This document shows positions 5,719-6,659 of a stretch of 6,659 nt of DNA, piece by piece. The stretch covers positions 1 to 6,659 of the forward strand of contig CABSZR010000078.1 in NCBI GenBank assembly GCA_902482185.1, written 5' to 3'. The first letter of the stretch is position 1, and each line of letters begins with the position of its first letter. The notes beneath the pieces are model-generated. The model did no database searches. It had not been told where the DNA came from and saw only the letters and a program-made list of their open reading frames with translations. Both the position numbers and the translations under genes were made by a program. Source of the DNA: an uncultured Collinsella sp. Its GTDB lineage: Bacteria > Actinomycetota > Coriobacteriia > Coriobacteriales > Coriobacteriaceae.

Positions 5719-5730
5719 TATGAAGGGTGG

Positions 5731-6201
5731 TCAGCGATTGCGCTCTTTGAGGGCGCGGTCGATCTCGCGTTGGACATCACGCTTGGCCATGTCCTCGCGC
5801 TTGTCATAGAGCTTCTTGCCGCGACCCAGACCCAGCAGCAGCTTTACGCGGCCGTCGGTATTAAAGTAGAGCTCCAACGGAACCAGCGCATAACCACGGT
5901 TGCGAAGTTTGCCGTCAAGAAAGTCGATCTCCTTGCGGTGCAGCAGCAGACGACGCCGACGGTCGGGATCGCGATTCCACACGCCACCATGGCTATAAGG
6001 GTGGATATGCAGGCCGACGAGCCAGCACTCCCCGCCGCGGATCAGCGCGAAGGTATCGGTAATCTGGCAGGCGCGCTCGCGAATCGACTTGACCTCGGTG
6101 CCACTCAGTTCGATACCGCATTCGAACGTCTCATCGATAAAGTACTCGTGATGTGCCGAGCGATTCTTGGAAATGAGCTTGCGCTCGCGCTTACTGGGCA
6201 T
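5731..6201 (-). CDS. smpB: SsrA-binding protein SmpB
   Basis: SmpB binds tmRNA and delivers it to stalled ribosomes for trans-translation. The 156-residue product has the normal length (about 150-160). Characteristic blocks occur in order: SAHHEYFIDETFECGIELSG then TEVKSIR (residues 15-41), the strand GECWLVGLHIHPY, the NRDPDRRRRLLLHRKEI segment, GYALVPLELYF, and the basic tail GLGRGKKLYDKREDMAKRD that enters the mRNA channel. The ATG at 6201 has AAGGAGG 6 bases upstream and matches the usual short basic N-terminus. It overlaps the end of the upstream gene by 11 bases, implying cotranscription and probably translational coupling. The ssrA (tmRNA) gene, often nearby, is not in the window; the 206-base spacer downstream is too short for it. 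Confidence 0.97.
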   Translation of the reverse strand: MPSKRERKLISKNRSAHHEYFIDETFECGIELSGTEVKSIRERACQITDTFALIRGGECWLVGLHIHPYSHGGVWNRDPDRRRRLLLHRKEIDFLDGKLRNRGYALVPLELYFNTDGRVKLLLGLGRGKKLYDKREDMAKRDVQREIDRALKERNR

Positions 6202-6659
6202 CGCCGGCCTCCTTGGCGCCATCGGCGTTTGAGCCCGCAGCCTCGCGCTTTGCCTTGCGCTCGGCATTGAGCTCAGCATCGCTCTCGCGCACCAGTTTGA
6301 TAATCGCCGCGCAGGCTTCCTCGCCCACCAAGTCGCGAGCACGCACCGTCAGGCGCGTCGCCTCCTGCTTGTCGCCGTCGCTTGCAGCATCGGTCGCGCA
6401 CATAATCAGGCAGATGGCAATCTCGGCCGAAGGTGAGGTCGGAACGCCCTGCAACGCCAGCTCGCCCATCACGTGCTCGTCGCTCTCCTCGGCGGCATCC
6501 GGATAGGTGGTATGGATCTTGTTGAGCAGGCGCGTCGTATGCGCATCGTTGGGCGCCAGGCGCAGTGCCAGACGCGCGCAGCCCACGGCAGCCGAAACGT
6601 TCTCGGTCTCGGGCTCCAAGAAGTACTGACCTAGATTGGCGTAAGCGCGGGCGGCGCAC
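6191..6659 (-). CDS. C-terminal 155 residues of a helical-repeat (TPR-like) protein of unknown function
   Basis: The frame is open from the window edge (first full codon at 6658) to the TAA at 6191-6193, so the start is missing. The visible beginning, AYANLGQYFLEPETENVSAA then VGCARLALRLAPNDAHTTRL and NKIHTTYPDA, has the alternating small and large residues, the A..ALRLAPND turn and the helix lengths of tetratricopeptide repeats. After about residue 60 the helices continue (AEIAICLIMCATDAASDG, EEACAAIIKLVRES) without an obvious repeat. The last 25-30 residues are a charged, low-complexity tail rich in Ala, Glu and Lys. Its last codons overlap the smpB start by 11 bases, so the two genes are one operon. 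I do not recognise the family; the TPR reading is inference, and no enzymatic motif is visible. Confidence 0.6.
   Translation of the reverse strand, partial: CAARAYANLGQYFLEPETENVSAAVGCARLALRLAPNDAHTTRLLNKIHTTYPDAAEESDEHVMGELALQGVPTSPSAEIAICLIMCATDAASDGDKQEATRLTVRARDLVGEEACAAIIKLVRESDAELNAERKAKREAAGSNADGAKEAGDAQ

Noticed and set aside
5611..5730. ssrA (tmRNA) or another RNA gene beside smpB
   Set aside because: The space is too short for tmRNA, and there is no tRNA-like acceptor end or tag-peptide frame.

Overview
The window is high-GC DNA with compact genes and good Shine-Dalgarno sites. A rubredoxin lies beside a flavin reductase of the Hrb type, which points to an anaerobe. I infer a gut actinobacterium of the Coriobacteriia, perhaps Collinsella. 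That assignment comes from overall protein style and is not proved by any single marker here.

Layout. On the minus strand, 1-2854 is the N-terminal 951 codons of the large subunit of glutamate synthase (gltB); its C-terminal part lies beyond position 1. A gene-free 523-bp stretch (2855-3377) separates it from the divergent plus-strand gene mntH (3378-4634), an Nramp-type Mn2+/Fe2+ importer. This stretch holds three imperfect palindromes in exact 80-bp register, followed by an AT-richer mntH leader with two phased, related palindromic boxes. A fourth, half-decayed copy of the palindrome lies just after mntH. Next comes a strong hairpin terminator that ends the convergent minus-strand block.

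The rest is minus-strand. In transcription order it holds a partial helical-repeat-like protein of unknown function (6191 to beyond 6659), smpB (5731-6201, overlapping it by 11 bp), a structured spacer, a flavin reductase (5021-5524), and a small rubredoxin (4788-4931) with its own likely promoter. The spacer contains a second, unrelated long palindrome and an intrinsic terminator. The flavin reductase and rubredoxin look like the two halves of high-molecular-weight rubredoxin (Hrb) encoded as separate adjacent genes, a probable NAD(P)H-to-rubredoxin electron path for O2, NO or peroxide detoxification.

The genes cover nitrogen assimilation (GltB), metal uptake (MntH), redox protection (flavin reductase and rubredoxin) and ribosome rescue (SmpB). 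They do not form one pathway. The least explained content is non-coding: the 80-bp-phased palindrome family around mntH, the tandem boxes in the mntH promoter region, and the palindrome plus terminator leader ahead of the flavin reductase.
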